The position numbers were made by a program, and so were the translations under genes. The notes under the pieces were generated by a model. It worked only from the letters and a program-made list of their open reading frames with translations, had not been told where the DNA came from and made no database searches. A stretch of DNA of 64,000 nt from contig CANNCA010000002.1 of assembly GCA_947503005.1 (NCBI GenBank), positions 496,001-560,000 on the forward strand. The letters run 5' to 3'. The number at the start of each line of letters is the position of its first letter. Position 1 is the stretch's first letter. Shown piece by piece: positions 48,389 through 59,300 of the stretch. Source of the stretch: an uncultured Flavobacteriaceae bacterium. GTDB taxonomy: Bacteria > Bacteroidota > Bacteroidia > Flavobacteriales > Flavobacteriaceae.

Positions 48389-49300
48389 ATGAAAAACAAT
48401 ACGGAAATCAACAGAAGGAATTTTATGAAAAAAGCAGGAATGTTGACCGCTGCTAGCGTCTTGCCGCTGCCAAGTTTCGCAACTACTTCAAAACCCAAAT
48501 TTAAAATGGGTTTGCAGCTCTTTACCGTTCGGGACACCATGGCGGAAAATCCTGTAGCAACTCTTAAAACTGTAGCTGCCTTGGGGTATCAAGATTTGGA
48601 AACCTACGGTTATGATGGTGAAAAGGACATGTATTACGGATTTAAAGCCTCCGAATTCAAGGAAATATTGGATGATTTACAACTTACTGCCACCAGTGGT
48701 CACTACGGTTTTTCAGATTATTTTAAAAGTTCAGATAATGATATGAAACGCTTTGTAGACCAATGTATTACGGGTGCAAAAGCATTGAATAAAAGATATA
48801 TTACTTGGCCATGGTTGGCACCAGAATACCGAACTATTGAAAATTTCAAAATACTAGCTGAGAAATTAAATAGCATAGGGGAGCAGGTCGCAAAAGCTGG
48901 GCTGGGTTTTGCCTATCACAATCACGATTTTGAGTTTACCGACCATCATGGCGAACACGGATATAGTAGTATTCTGTATGATACCGACCCTGAGCTGGTG
49001 AAACTTCAAATGGATATGTATTGGGTAGAACATTCCTCAAAATTAAGTCCTAAGCAACTCATAGAGAACCACCCTGGCCGCTTTGTGATGTGGCATATTA
49101 AAGATATGGATAAGTTGACGCGTGATTATACCGAATTAGGTAATGGATCTATCGATTACATTACCATGTTGTCCGATATCGATACCGACGCCTTAGAATA
49201 TTATTATTTGGAACAAGGTGGGAATTTTGCCCAAAATTCAATGCAGAGTATCACCGATAGCGCCGACTATTTTAAAAAACACCTACAACGCTTCCTTTAA
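48389..49300 (+). CDS. sugar phosphate isomerase/epimerase (xylose isomerase-like TIM barrel), Tat-type leader
   Basis: EINRRNFMKKAGMLTAASVLPLPSFA; MGLQLFTVRDTMAENPVATLKTVAALGYQDLETYGYDG; YHNHDFEF; MDMYWVEHS; GNGSIDY. Confidence 0.9.
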   Translation: MKNNTEINRRNFMKKAGMLTAASVLPLPSFATTSKPKFKMGLQLFTVRDTMAENPVATLKTVAALGYQDLETYGYDGEKDMYYGFKASEFKEILDDLQLTATSGHYGFSDYFKSSDNDMKRFVDQCITGAKALNKRYITWPWLAPEYRTIENFKILAEKLNSIGEQVAKAGLGFAYHNHDFEFTDHHGEHGYSSILYDTDPELVKLQMDMYWVEHSSKLSPKQLIENHPGRFVMWHIKDMDKLTRDYTELGNGSIDYITMLSDIDTDALEYYYLEQGGNFAQNSMQSITDSADYFKKHLQRFL

Positions 49301-49387
49301 AAAGCCAGTGAACGGTAACCTATTTCAACACATCACCAAACACTAAGCGGCTGATTTTTTCGTTCTAGTAGCTCGCACCTTCGACTT

Positions 49388-50161
49388 GTGCTGCTAAAAC
49401 CCAAAACTATGAAAACCAAACTACGCGTAATTTTCGGACTTTTTATTTTCATGTTTCTTTTTTCGTTCCAAGCCCAATCGCAAGAGAATAATTTTAAAAA
49501 AGGGACCATAATCTTAAACAATAAGAAGAATATTGAAGCCTATATCAGTATCGATTTTAGGTTTCCCCAACGTTTTCAATCTTCGATTACCTATGTCAGT
49601 CCACAGGAATACGAAAAATTTCAACAGACCGGAAAGTTAAAAGGCAAGAGCAAGAAAAGTCTAAAACCCAAAGAAATTGAAGGATTTGATTTGGAAAATG
49701 GAAAATCCTTTCGAACAGTTAAATATACGGACCTTAGCAGTTCGAGCACTATGGGAATGATCCCTAAAAAATTATGTCTTGAACAGATGGTTGATGGAAA
49801 AATCGACGTTTACAAATTGTACAGTCACACCACTGGGAAAATTTCATATGAGGTAATCGGTGCTATCAATGCGAGTAAAGATGAGAATGATGACAGTATA
49901 TTAATCGACTATCTACAAGATAATTTTCAACTTTTGGTACAAAAAGACACCGACAACCCCAGAAATTTGATGGCGGTCAATTTATTGAATTATATTGGTG
50001 ATAATGAACGGGTAAAAGAAAATTATACCAAAAACCACTACGGATTCCGTGATGAATTTACCGATGACGGCTCCGCTATTGTCAGCAAAAAATTAGAAGC
50101 TAGCTTTTTAAGGCTCTTAGAAGATTATGACCCAGCTGTGAACGCTCAGTTAAGTAAATAA
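49388..50161 (+). CDS. secreted hypothetical protein
   Basis: Signal-peptide-like start (MKTKLRVIFGLFIFMFLFSFQAQSQ at about 49409); no family recognised. Confidence 0.65.
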   Translation: MLLKPKTMKTKLRVIFGLFIFMFLFSFQAQSQENNFKKGTIILNNKKNIEAYISIDFRFPQRFQSSITYVSPQEYEKFQQTGKLKGKSKKSLKPKEIEGFDLENGKSFRTVKYTDLSSSSTMGMIPKKLCLEQMVDGKIDVYKLYSHTTGKISYEVIGAINASKDENDDSILIDYLQDNFQLLVQKDTDNPRNLMAVNLLNYIGDNERVKENYTKNHYGFRDEFTDDGSAIVSKKLEASFLRLLEDYDPAVNAQLSK

Positions 50162-50183
50162 AATTGCTTCGTTATATAGAATC

Positions 50184-50216
50184 AAAAAAACACCCCGTTA
50201 TGAGGTGTTTTTTTTT
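50184..50216. terminator. intrinsic terminator
   Basis: AAAAAAACACC-CCGTTATGA-GGTGTTTTTTTTT immediately downstream of the 50161 stop. Confidence 0.85.
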
Positions 50217-50311
50217 GTCTTACCTATTTCGTTTTATGAGTGTCCACTATGAATGTCGGATAACTGCCGAAAAAATCATACCTTTTTCGAATATACCTAA
50301 CATTTCGAAAA

Positions 50312-51196
50312 ATGATGCACTCCCTACTCAAAAGACGAAAATGGTTCCCGATTACTTTGTTCTTACTAATGATTATTTGCTTCACTGCTTGTAAACAGCA
50401 GGTTGAACACAACCACGACGAAGAATGGATTTCGCTATTCGATGGAACCAATTACGACGATTGGACCCCAAAATTCAAAGGTGCTGAATTGGGAGTGAAT
50501 TATAAAGACCGCTTTGTGTACAAAGATAGTATGCTAAGTGTACGCTACGTAGAAAACGATACCTTTAAGGGTAATTTTGGCCACCTGTATTACAAGAATA
50601 AATTCTCTCATTACAAATTAAAGGCTACCTACCGGTTTGTGGGAGAACAGATGACCAAAGGTCCCGGATGGGCAGTTCGAAATAATGGATTGATGTTGCA
50701 TTGCCAAGAGCCTTCGACAATTGGCCTTGAACAAGATTTCCCAATATCCTTAGAATTACAACTGTTGGGCGGTAACGGTACCGATGACCGAACTACCGCC
50801 AACTTATGTACGCCGGGCACCAATGTAGTGATGGGCGACACCTTGTTTCGACCTCATTGTATTAGTTCTTCCTCCAAAACCTACCATGGTGACCAATGGG
50901 TCGAAGTAGAGGCGCTGGTTCTCGGTGATTCTTTAGTGCAACATCTGATGGAAGGCCAAGTAGTCATGGAGTTTAATAAACCGACCATTGGAGGAGGGGC
51001 AATCAGTGGTTATACAGAAAGCGCGTACGTAGAGGGAAAACCCTTAACGGAAGGACACATTTCGATTCAGGCGGAAACGGCTCCCATTGACTTTAAATCC
51101 ATTGAACTGCTGAACCTTTGTGGCTGTATGGACGAGAAAGCAAAAAACTACAAGTCGTATTATGTAAAAGCGGATAATTCGACCTGTGAATATTAA
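50312..51196 (+). CDS. DUF1080 (3-keto-disaccharide hydrolase-like) lipoprotein with C-terminal MDxxAxNY...C motif
   Basis: WISLFDGTNYDDWTPKFKGAELG; GNFGHLYYKNKFSHYKLKATYRF; C-terminus GCMDEKAKNYKSYYVKADNSTCEY. Confidence 0.88.
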   Translation: MMHSLLKRRKWFPITLFLLMIICFTACKQQVEHNHDEEWISLFDGTNYDDWTPKFKGAELGVNYKDRFVYKDSMLSVRYVENDTFKGNFGHLYYKNKFSHYKLKATYRFVGEQMTKGPGWAVRNNGLMLHCQEPSTIGLEQDFPISLELQLLGGNGTDDRTTANLCTPGTNVVMGDTLFRPHCISSSSKTYHGDQWVEVEALVLGDSLVQHLMEGQVVMEFNKPTIGGGAISGYTESAYVEGKPLTEGHISIQAETAPIDFKSIELLNLCGCMDEKAKNYKSYYVKADNSTCEY

Positions 51197-51208
51197 AACA
51201 AATCTAGT

Positions 51209-51580
51209 GTGGTAAACAAAATTCATTGGGATGACGTGCCAACAGAACAGGTAACCCCAAAAATGCAACGGAAATTGGTATACGGTGAGAAAGTTATGAT
51301 TGCAAGAATGCAGTTCAAAGATGGATTTCTAGTCCCACTACACCATCATGAAAACGAACAGATTACCCAAGTACTATCGGGAACAATTCGTTTTTGGTTC
51401 GGTGCGAACAAAGAACAACAGTTGGATCTCAATGCCGGAGAATCGGTTGTCATACCTGCTCACGTACCTCATGAAGCCTTAATGGTCGGCGATGTTGAAG
51501 AAATCGATACCTGGGCTCCGATTCGGGAAGATTGGCTTGACGGCTCTGATGAGTATCTTAGAAGTAAAAAAGACTCGTAG
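51209..51580 (+). CDS. cupin domain protein (GTG start)
   Basis: VPLHHHENEQITQVLSGTIRFWFG...LNAGESVVIPAHVPHEALM; start codon GTG at 51209. Confidence 0.9.
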   Translation: MVNKIHWDDVPTEQVTPKMQRKLVYGEKVMIARMQFKDGFLVPLHHHENEQITQVLSGTIRFWFGANKEQQLDLNAGESVVIPAHVPHEALMVGDVEEIDTWAPIREDWLDGSDEYLRSKKDS

Positions 51581-51631
51581 TTTCAAGTTGAACACAGTCG
51601 AAACCAGGTAGAGGAACCTTATCTAAATTAA

Positions 51632-52393
51632 ATGACTAAAATCGACCTAACCAACAAAACAATTTTATTGACAGGCGCTTCCGACGGTATAGGAAGGGGA
51701 GTGGCCGACTATCTCATGCAAATGGGAGCGAAGGTGGCCGTGCACTACAATAGCAATAAGGCTGCAGCGGAAGCTTTGGTGGACAAACACCAAAATGGGT
51801 CCCAAAGTTTTCAGGCCGATTTAGCTGTAGAAGCGGAAGTTTTTTCACTTTTTGAAAGAGTAGTGGCTCATTTCGGAAAAATAGATGTCATTATATTGAA
51901 TGCAGGGGTATTCCTGCCACATTCCACCACATCGGATACGAAAGAGTGGCTCACGGTTTGGAAAAAAACAATGTCGATTAATTTAGATGCAGTGGGATTG
52001 TTGACCAAACTTTGCCTTGACCATTTTCTAGAGCAAGGAGAAGGTCGTTTCGTGTATATGGGAAGTAGGGCCGTGTTTCGCGGTGAAACGGAGGAATATT
52101 TGGCCTATGCCGCTTCCAAAGGAGGACTGACTTCTTTGGCGCGAAGTGTCGCCCGTTCTTTTGGAAAACAGAATATCAAGTCCTTTATAGTATCTCCAGG
52201 CTTTACCCGTACCCAAATGGCGGAGCAGTTTATAGCGACCCATGGCGAAGAACGGATACTGAACGAAATCGCATTAAATGAGCTTACCAAACCGGCGGAT
52301 TTGGCGCCGCTGATCGCTTTAATGTGTAGCGATCAAATGGACCATGCTACCGGAGCGACCATTGACGTAAATGCAGGAAGTCATATTCGATAA
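51632..52393 (+). CDS. SDR family oxidoreductase
   Basis: ILLTGASDGIGRGVADYLMQMGAKVAVHYNSNK; NAGVF; YAASKGGL; SPGFTRTQM. Confidence 0.94.
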   Translation: MTKIDLTNKTILLTGASDGIGRGVADYLMQMGAKVAVHYNSNKAAAEALVDKHQNGSQSFQADLAVEAEVFSLFERVVAHFGKIDVIILNAGVFLPHSTTSDTKEWLTVWKKTMSINLDAVGLLTKLCLDHFLEQGEGRFVYMGSRAVFRGETEEYLAYAASKGGLTSLARSVARSFGKQNIKSFIVSPGFTRTQMAEQFIATHGEERILNEIALNELTKPADLAPLIALMCSDQMDHATGATIDVNAGSHIR

Positions 52394-52478
52394 GATGTAG
52401 TTGCTATTTAGATACAGACAACCTATCATTTGGAACGATTATTGGTGCATTTGAAGTGGGAATTTTAAAGAACATGAT

Positions 52479-53021
52479 ATGAAAATCAAGAAATTCGCAT
52501 TGCCAATATTAGTAGGACTATTTTTCATTGCCTGTGGTTCTACAAACCAAGTGGTAGAGGCTAATACCGAGTTGGATAGCATGATGCAACGGGAATCGTT
52601 CCAAATTGATGTAAAGGCCGCGGAACCACAAGTAACAACAGCCATAGCGCAAATCGGGAGTAGTGGAATGATGCGACCGGGCAATACCATAAGTCGTATC
52701 GATGTGACGGGCGAAGGCTATTTTGTAAAGCTTGATGGAGAAAACGTGTCTGCTAATTTACCATATTACGGGGAGCGACAAATGGGAGGAGGCTACGGAA
52801 GTGACACAGGAATCACATTCGATACTACGGTCAAAGACCTACAACTAACGAAGAACGAGGAAACGCACAGCTATGTGGTGACGTTCAGCGTGGACAATAC
52901 TTCAGAATCCTATTTTTTTACGATTGATGTTGGCGCAAGTCTTAATAGTACCACGAGAGTCCGCAGCTCGCATAGAAACCGTATTCGATACACCGGAGTG
53001 GTAAAGGAATTGGAGGACTAG
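52479..53021 (+). CDS. DUF4251 domain lipoprotein
   Basis: FFIACGSTNQVV lipobox; FQIDVKAAEPQ...GEGYFVKLDGENVSANLPYYGERQMGGGYGSDTGITFD. Confidence 0.85.
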   Translation: MKIKKFALPILVGLFFIACGSTNQVVEANTELDSMMQRESFQIDVKAAEPQVTTAIAQIGSSGMMRPGNTISRIDVTGEGYFVKLDGENVSANLPYYGERQMGGGYGSDTGITFDTTVKDLQLTKNEETHSYVVTFSVDNTSESYFFTIDVGASLNSTTRVRSSHRNRIRYTGVVKELED

Positions 53022-53062
53022 TGCGTTAGCGGCTTGCCATTTTATTTGAATCCGTAAGAACC

Positions 53063-54490
53063 CTATTTACTGGCTTTCCATTTTGACCAACTTTTCCCGA
53101 GGTCCCTGCTTTCGAACCAGTTATCCTTTGAACATTCGGCGTAAATTACGGAACCATCTTCCGAGGGTGAGAATCTGTTGCAATCGCCTCTTGGTAGATT
53201 TCTAACCGCCCAACCTGGTGCCGTGTGCTCTTTGACATAAAGATAAGCTGGCCTTTTAGCGGTAGCACTTTGCTTCAAAATAGGGCCAACGAAAATATGA
53301 CTAGACGTTTCGGAAACCAGCGGAACCTTTTTGACATCTTCAGACAGGGCAACTGGTTGAAAATCGATATTGTCATAACCCGATTGTAATAGTATAAGGT
53401 CCTTTTCTTCCTTTGGGGAATATATATATACATGGTCTTTCCCCTTATATATTTTGGGGTAGGTAACTGTAGGGAATATGGTAAATATGCCCGGACTTTT
53501 TTGCTCCCTTCTATAGGTGAGTTGCTCATTCCAGTTAAAGGAAGTATCCGCTGAAAATATATTAAAATGGGCATCGACCAATAAAAACCGGCCTTCTTTA
53601 ATTAGCGTTAATTCAGGCGCCTTTTCCAATCCCTTGGGTAAAGGCATAAAGTCCAATCCAGTGTCATCTCCATATAAAAAGCTACCATTCTCCAAGGTGC
53701 AAAGTAGCTTTCCTTCAGGCAGTATTTTCATGGCCTTGATTTCTTGGTAGGTCGGGGTAGGAATAAGTTCATAGGAAGTAATCTTACCATCCGCGTTTTG
53801 TGTCAATTTGAATACCATACCCAACGTGGTGCGTAGGTACTTCATGTTCTTACGAGGATTTCGATTCTCATTCTTCACGATGGCATCGGCAAAGGAGGTG
53901 ATCAAGTTGTCTACGGTTTTATTTTCCAAAAATTTCCAGGCGGGCTGAAGGCTGTTAAGGTTGGCCTCGTAGGCGGGCATATAAATGTTGACATACTGTT
54001 TTACATCCGCCGTATTATCTAGTTTCAATAGCATCACCGACTTGGCTTCCTTGTTTTCACGAATCAGGAAAATCATTCCTCCATTGGTGACCTGACCGGC
54101 CTTGACTACAAATGTCTCATCAATCGAAACTCTTTGGTATTCCCCATACCCAATTACACCAATTCCGATTTTTATTGCGGTCATTTCATACTCCCCCTCA
54201 CGGAGTTCCAGGTTAATAAATTCGTTCTTCTTGGCATACAATGCGGTCTTGCCACTGGCTTTCTTTCTATTCAACAAGCCCTTGCGTTTGTATTCGATTT
54301 CGATCCGGGTAACATCATTGAACGATTCCTTGTTCCATGAGAACTGGATGGAGAATAGGCCTTTGGTATCTTCGGGTTGTGCGACCCTTGGGGTGGTAGT
54401 AGCATAAGATGGGATGCTTGTAACCATGAACAAAAGAGTGGATAAAACTAAAAGGAAATTGCGGTTTTGAAGGAGGTTGAAAGCTTTCAT
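53063..54490 (-). CDS. secreted hypothetical protein with C-terminal BNR/Asp-box-like propeller
   Basis: Signal peptide; C-terminal NWFESRDLGKSWSKWKASK; pairs with 54496..55101 (5-nt gap). Confidence 0.65.
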   Translation of the reverse strand: MKAFNLLQNRNFLLVLSTLLFMVTSIPSYATTTPRVAQPEDTKGLFSIQFSWNKESFNDVTRIEIEYKRKGLLNRKKASGKTALYAKKNEFINLELREGEYEMTAIKIGIGVIGYGEYQRVSIDETFVVKAGQVTNGGMIFLIRENKEAKSVMLLKLDNTADVKQYVNIYMPAYEANLNSLQPAWKFLENKTVDNLITSFADAIVKNENRNPRKNMKYLRTTLGMVFKLTQNADGKITSYELIPTPTYQEIKAMKILPEGKLLCTLENGSFLYGDDTGLDFMPLPKGLEKAPELTLIKEGRFLLVDAHFNIFSADTSFNWNEQLTYRREQKSPGIFTIFPTVTYPKIYKGKDHVYIYSPKEEKDLILLQSGYDNIDFQPVALSEDVKKVPLVSETSSHIFVGPILKQSATAKRPAYLYVKEHTAPGWAVRNLPRGDCNRFSPSEDGSVIYAECSKDNWFESRDLGKSWSKWKASK

Positions 54491-54495
54491 AGGAG

Positions 54496-55101
54496 TTATT
54501 TTCTAAAAATAAAGTTTAAGGATAGGCCCAGATACCGGTTTTTCCAAGTATCTGAGGTAGTTGTATTGATCATGTTGGTCAAGCCTTGGTAATAATTGAC
54601 TCGTAGCTTTATGAGCCGGGCAAACTGAAGGCCGGTACCAAAACTTATTCCAGAGGATAGAGACTTGATATCACCCTCTTCCTTTCCGATAATCAATTCT
54701 ACCGGTTCGTCATCGATTCGGGTAATCGCCCTGGTATTGTATTCCAAACTGGCACCCCCATCGATGAACCATTGCAGCTTATCGCCATTCAAATCAAAAG
54801 CATAGCCTATGCTGACGGGAAGGTCGAAACTGTTGACGGCCCAGGTTTCCTCGGCAAATTTGAACCCCTTTTGCATGTAGAGTAGGGCCCCTCGAAGAAA
54901 TAGGGCATCGGTTATATGGTACTCACCCACATAACCTGCACGTGGTCCGACAGCATTCTTGGCATCGACTTCCACATTTTCAATATTAAAATCGGCGTTC
55001 ATCAGATTGGCGCCTAATTCAAAGCCATGGCTCATTTGGCCTCTGACCATAGCGCATAGTAAAAACATATAAATGAGTAGATGTGGTCTCATAGGTTTCA
55101 A
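54496..55101 (-). CDS. PorT-like outer-membrane beta-barrel protein
   Basis: GFELGANLMNAD...; RAGYVGEYHITDALFLRGALLYMQKGFK; C-terminal LGLSLNFIFRK. Confidence 0.8.
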   Translation of the reverse strand: MKPMRPHLLIYMFLLCAMVRGQMSHGFELGANLMNADFNIENVEVDAKNAVGPRAGYVGEYHITDALFLRGALLYMQKGFKFAEETWAVNSFDLPVSIGYAFDLNGDKLQWFIDGGASLEYNTRAITRIDDEPVELIIGKEEGDIKSLSSGISFGTGLQFARLIKLRVNYYQGLTNMINTTTSDTWKNRYLGLSLNFIFRK

Positions 55102-55369
55102 GATTTGGGTTATTATGAGTCCATTTATAACGAATTTAATTTTGATTTAGTACTAGATTAAGGCATTGATCTGTTTAGCAATTAAGCTTAATCGTTAGTG
55201 GAAAAGAGATGCAATGAATCTTGAAGTAGCGCACTGTTCGTACAGGGGGCGGGCAATGGTAAACTGAAACCACTTGAAAAAATGGTTTTTTCATATCATT
55301 GGGGAAAAATGTTCCTGTTTTTTAATACCTTATTTGAAAAACAAACCGATTGTCTTAGAATTTGATATA

Positions 55370-56059
55370 ATGAAAACCTTAACCATCATCTTATGTGTTC
55401 TTTTTAGCATTCATGCTACATCACAAGAAGATTATGCCATCCTCAGAAAGAATATGGTAGAAAAGCAAATTCAAGCCCGTGGCGTTACCCATCTTCCCAC
55501 CTTGACCGCCATGCTAAATGTACCACGCCATGAATTCGTACCTGAAGCCGTAAAGCCCTACGCGTATTTTGACCAACCTTTACCGATCGGCGACGGACAG
55601 ACCATTTCACAGCCCTATATCGTAGCCTTTATGACAGAAGCCTTACGGCTAAAAAAGACTGACCGAGTGTTGGAAATCGGCACGGGATCTGGGTATCAGG
55701 CAGCGGTACTGGCAACAATCGTGGATTCGGTTTACACCATTGAAATTGTGGAGAAGCTGGCCCTCGAAGCCAAGCAGCGGTTAAAAACAATGAAGTACAA
55801 CAATATATTGGTTAGGTCAGGCGACGGTTACCATGGTTGGCCCGAAAAAGCTCCTTTTGATGCCATCATGGTGACGGCCGGAGCGGAAACCATACCGCAA
55901 GCTTTGATAGATCAGCTTAAAATTGGGGGCCGACTCATCATTCCCGTGGGGCCGCATAACGGAGTACGTCAATTGGTACTCGCCACGAAAAAGAAGAATA
56001 AGATTACGAAAAAGAATTTGATGTCCGTTCGGTTTGTGCCGTTTACGCGTGATGAATAA
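55370..56059 (+). CDS. pcm: protein-L-isoaspartate O-methyltransferase with signal peptide
   Basis: MKTLTIILCVLFSIHATSQ leader; RHEFVPEAVKPYAYFDQPLPIGDGQTISQPYIVAFMTEAL; VLEIGTGSGYQAAVLA; VTAGAETIPQALIDQLKIGGRLIIPVG. Confidence 0.95.
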   Translation: MKTLTIILCVLFSIHATSQEDYAILRKNMVEKQIQARGVTHLPTLTAMLNVPRHEFVPEAVKPYAYFDQPLPIGDGQTISQPYIVAFMTEALRLKKTDRVLEIGTGSGYQAAVLATIVDSVYTIEIVEKLALEAKQRLKTMKYNNILVRSGDGYHGWPEKAPFDAIMVTAGAETIPQALIDQLKIGGRLIIPVGPHNGVRQLVLATKKKNKITKKNLMSVRFVPFTRDE

Positions 56060-56387
56060 ACTTTTAAATTATTCAGAAAGGCGACAAGATGAGGCGTTGG
56101 ACTTTGAAAGGTAAGGGGTTTAAAAAATCCTATTTAACCAGTATCCAATGTTAGTTGTTCATTGTCTCTTGGACGCATTTGTTTTATTGATTCTTTAAAG
56201 ATATTTTAAAAAAAGTGTTCATTTCAAATGTACATATTGCTACAGCCTATCAATCATTTGTATACAATGAGAGCTTACTTGAATAGTATTATCTTATTGA
56301 AATCAATTTTCAAAAAAACATAAATGACGAGTTTGAACAAGTTTAAAATAGCATGGAATAATTCAATATAAACAATTATTAAAGTTT

Positions 56388-59300
56388 TTACAGTCTAAAA
56401 TGGAATCCTACACCCGCCGTCAGCCACTTATAGTTAAGGGGGTGGCCTGATAATCCAATATAATTGACGCCTAGGGAAAGTCGGTGCGCGGCATTGAGCT
56501 CAAAATCCAACCCAACGCCAAGATCTAATCCCAGATATGCTTTGTCCTTTGGGATAAAGTGCACACCCGGCCCTAACTCGCCATAAGCGTTTAGGTTTGC
56601 GGATAGTGGCAGATACCCCTTGAGTTGGAGTGCTCCGAAGGCCACATTCAAATTGGGATTAAAATGATCCAGACCGGCCAATAGTTGAACACTGAGGGAC
56701 TTCTTAAATCGCCATTCCAAATCCAATTTTCCATAAAGACCTGTATTGAAGTTATTCCCTAAATTTCCTTGTGGCAATGTCGCTCCGGCATGGATGCTGG
56801 CAAACCAATTTCCGGCACTAGAAGGGTCAGGGAAAATCCCATCATACCAAACCTCATCGTATAATTCTATGGAAATATCGGGTTTGCTATCCGTTACGGT
56901 CGTAATGTCAATTTCATAAGTTCCGTCTCCGAGATCTCTGATATCGGTCGTCGTACCCGTCGTACTGTTAATATCTAAATAGGTGCCGTAATCTGGTCCT
57001 AGGTAGTTGCCATATTCGTCTTTGGGTTCAAACGTCCAAGTCCAGGTATAGTTACCGCTAGAATCTGGACCTTGCTTATTGGTCCTTACATCAGAATCGT
57101 CAAAATCAAAATTTGAAAAGCGGACAACGATTGAGCGTTGTTCTTCCCTAACGAACTCACCTAGATAGGGATGGGTTCCTGCAATCTTATAAATTACGGT
57201 ATATGTCCCCGGCACATTGGTATTTGTGATATTTGCGCGAAACACCTTGTCCGAACTTGGAGTCAAAGTTATTGTATTCTGTACAGGCTTCATTTGATTT
57301 ACGAAACTAGGTTTTTGGCTCAAAAGGGTCAACTTTTGAGCTCCTAAGGGAAGATTAGGTTCAAAGGCCGTAATCCCCGTTGCGGGTCTTGGTGTTGTGC
57401 TCAACAAGGTGCCCAGACCCTTGCCCGATCTGAGAACAGTAGCCGTTACACTAATATCTTCAGTTACCAAATCTCCGTTTACAAGCACCTCCGTACCTAT
57501 TTCTATGGGCTTGCCCACTGTCTGTGGATAGACTCCTGTTGAGAAATTATATTTCAATGAAGATTCGTCGGTAATGGCGGCCACTTCATAGGATGCGGGA
57601 CTTGCCCCATTCCGAAGAGCAATAGCCCATTCTCCTTCATATTTAGGTCCTTTCATAATATTGAGGCGTTCGTAGGGAAATGTAAAGATTTGATAAAACT
57701 GGCCGCTGATTCTATCAGCCAACTGTGTTACATCGGTAGAACCCTTTCGTATGGAAACCCCCACCTCATCACCACGTTCATAGCTAACTTTGAATACAAT
57801 TTTCCTGGTGGTATTATTAATGGTAAAGTTTTCCTGTTTGGTGGTAACCAATGTTCCTTTTCTATAAGCTACTAACTGGGGACTAAAGCTTCGCAAAACG
57901 TCTACCAATTCTTCAACATAGAACTGCCTTAAGTCCTCATCAGGTGCCGTTGTCAGTTTTGTGATTCCATCGGTGGCACTCGAAATATCGGCGAGTTGTG
58001 TTTCAAAAGATGAAGTAGCCCCAATACCGATAGTATTTACCTTTATGCCAAGAGCATTATCCAAGGTTGTAGCCGGACTCGTAGGGCTGATATTTGAATT
58101 TGGGCCATATTCGCCATTCACAATATCGAGAGATGGAAATGCCACACCCGGATCTACATTTTGTACGCCATCGGTCAATAAAATAATATTTCTTGGCCTA
58201 GTGTCATCCGTTAATTCGTTAATTGCATTCTGCAGACCTCCGCCCATAGCGGTCAATTCCGAAGCCGTGGTGTTTTGTGCTCTTACATCATCGATCATCG
58301 TATCCGTATTTGGAATTACCGGTACCATTACATCGCCTCCCACAGTAAACTCATCTACATTTGTTCTAAAATAGACAGCACCTATTCGATCATCATCGAC
58401 GGCCAGTCCTTTCCACAATTGTGCAAAAATTTCCACGGCATCCTTTAGTACGTCCAGTTTAGTATCGCAGCCGGAACAGGCGTCGTTCAGCATACTTCCG
58501 GATATATCCATAACCAGGGCCACGTCTACAGGATCCCTTTCTGAAAAATTAAAGGTCCAAGCACCCCTTCCCATTAATCCTACAAGTAAAATTTCATCTT
58601 CAGTATCGTACTCCATGTCGAATACGGGAGCTTGAGGAAGATTCGTTCCCAAAGGCGCCCAGATGTTAAAAGCAGGTCCAGAGGCGATGTAGACTCCCAA
58701 ATCCGTTCCAACAGCCAGAATATCCTCTCCGCTGTTCGGAATATAGGCTACGGAACGGAAGGTACCTGGATTAAGACCTCCCAGATTCCCTGTAATATCC
58801 GTATAGCTTCCCCCGGTATCATCGGTCTCAAAAACACTGTTGTTATCTATGATGTAGGCGGACTGTGAATCGTCTGGATCCAAGGATATCCCAATTACAA
58901 ATCCCCCCGAATACGCCGTGGAATTGTTAAAATTTCCTGCACCGGCTGCGGTTCGTATCTGTACATTGAACCCAGAACCAGCATAAATGATGTTAGCATT
59001 ATCATTGGCCCCATAAGCCAAAACATCCGAGCCTCCACTGTTTATAGTAAAATTGCCAATACTGGTTAAGGTATTGCCCTGATCCAGAGACTCAAAAAGA
59101 CCTCCATTTGTGGCAATCAATATATTATTCCCGTTTTGTGAATTAATTTTTATTGGGTTAACAAAAGCGAACCCGCCAATGGGCAGGCCAGTGGCCAAGT
59201 CGGTAAGGGAGGGAAAAAATTGACTCTGAAAGACATTACCCGAAGAATACACCCTTCTACGAAAATTCCCAAGTACTTGCGAACTTGAAAAGCGCGTGGA

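Noticed and set aside
57961-58374. 137-aa plus-strand ORF inside the 1479-aa gene
   Set aside because: Antisense to the VWA region; no start context or family signature.
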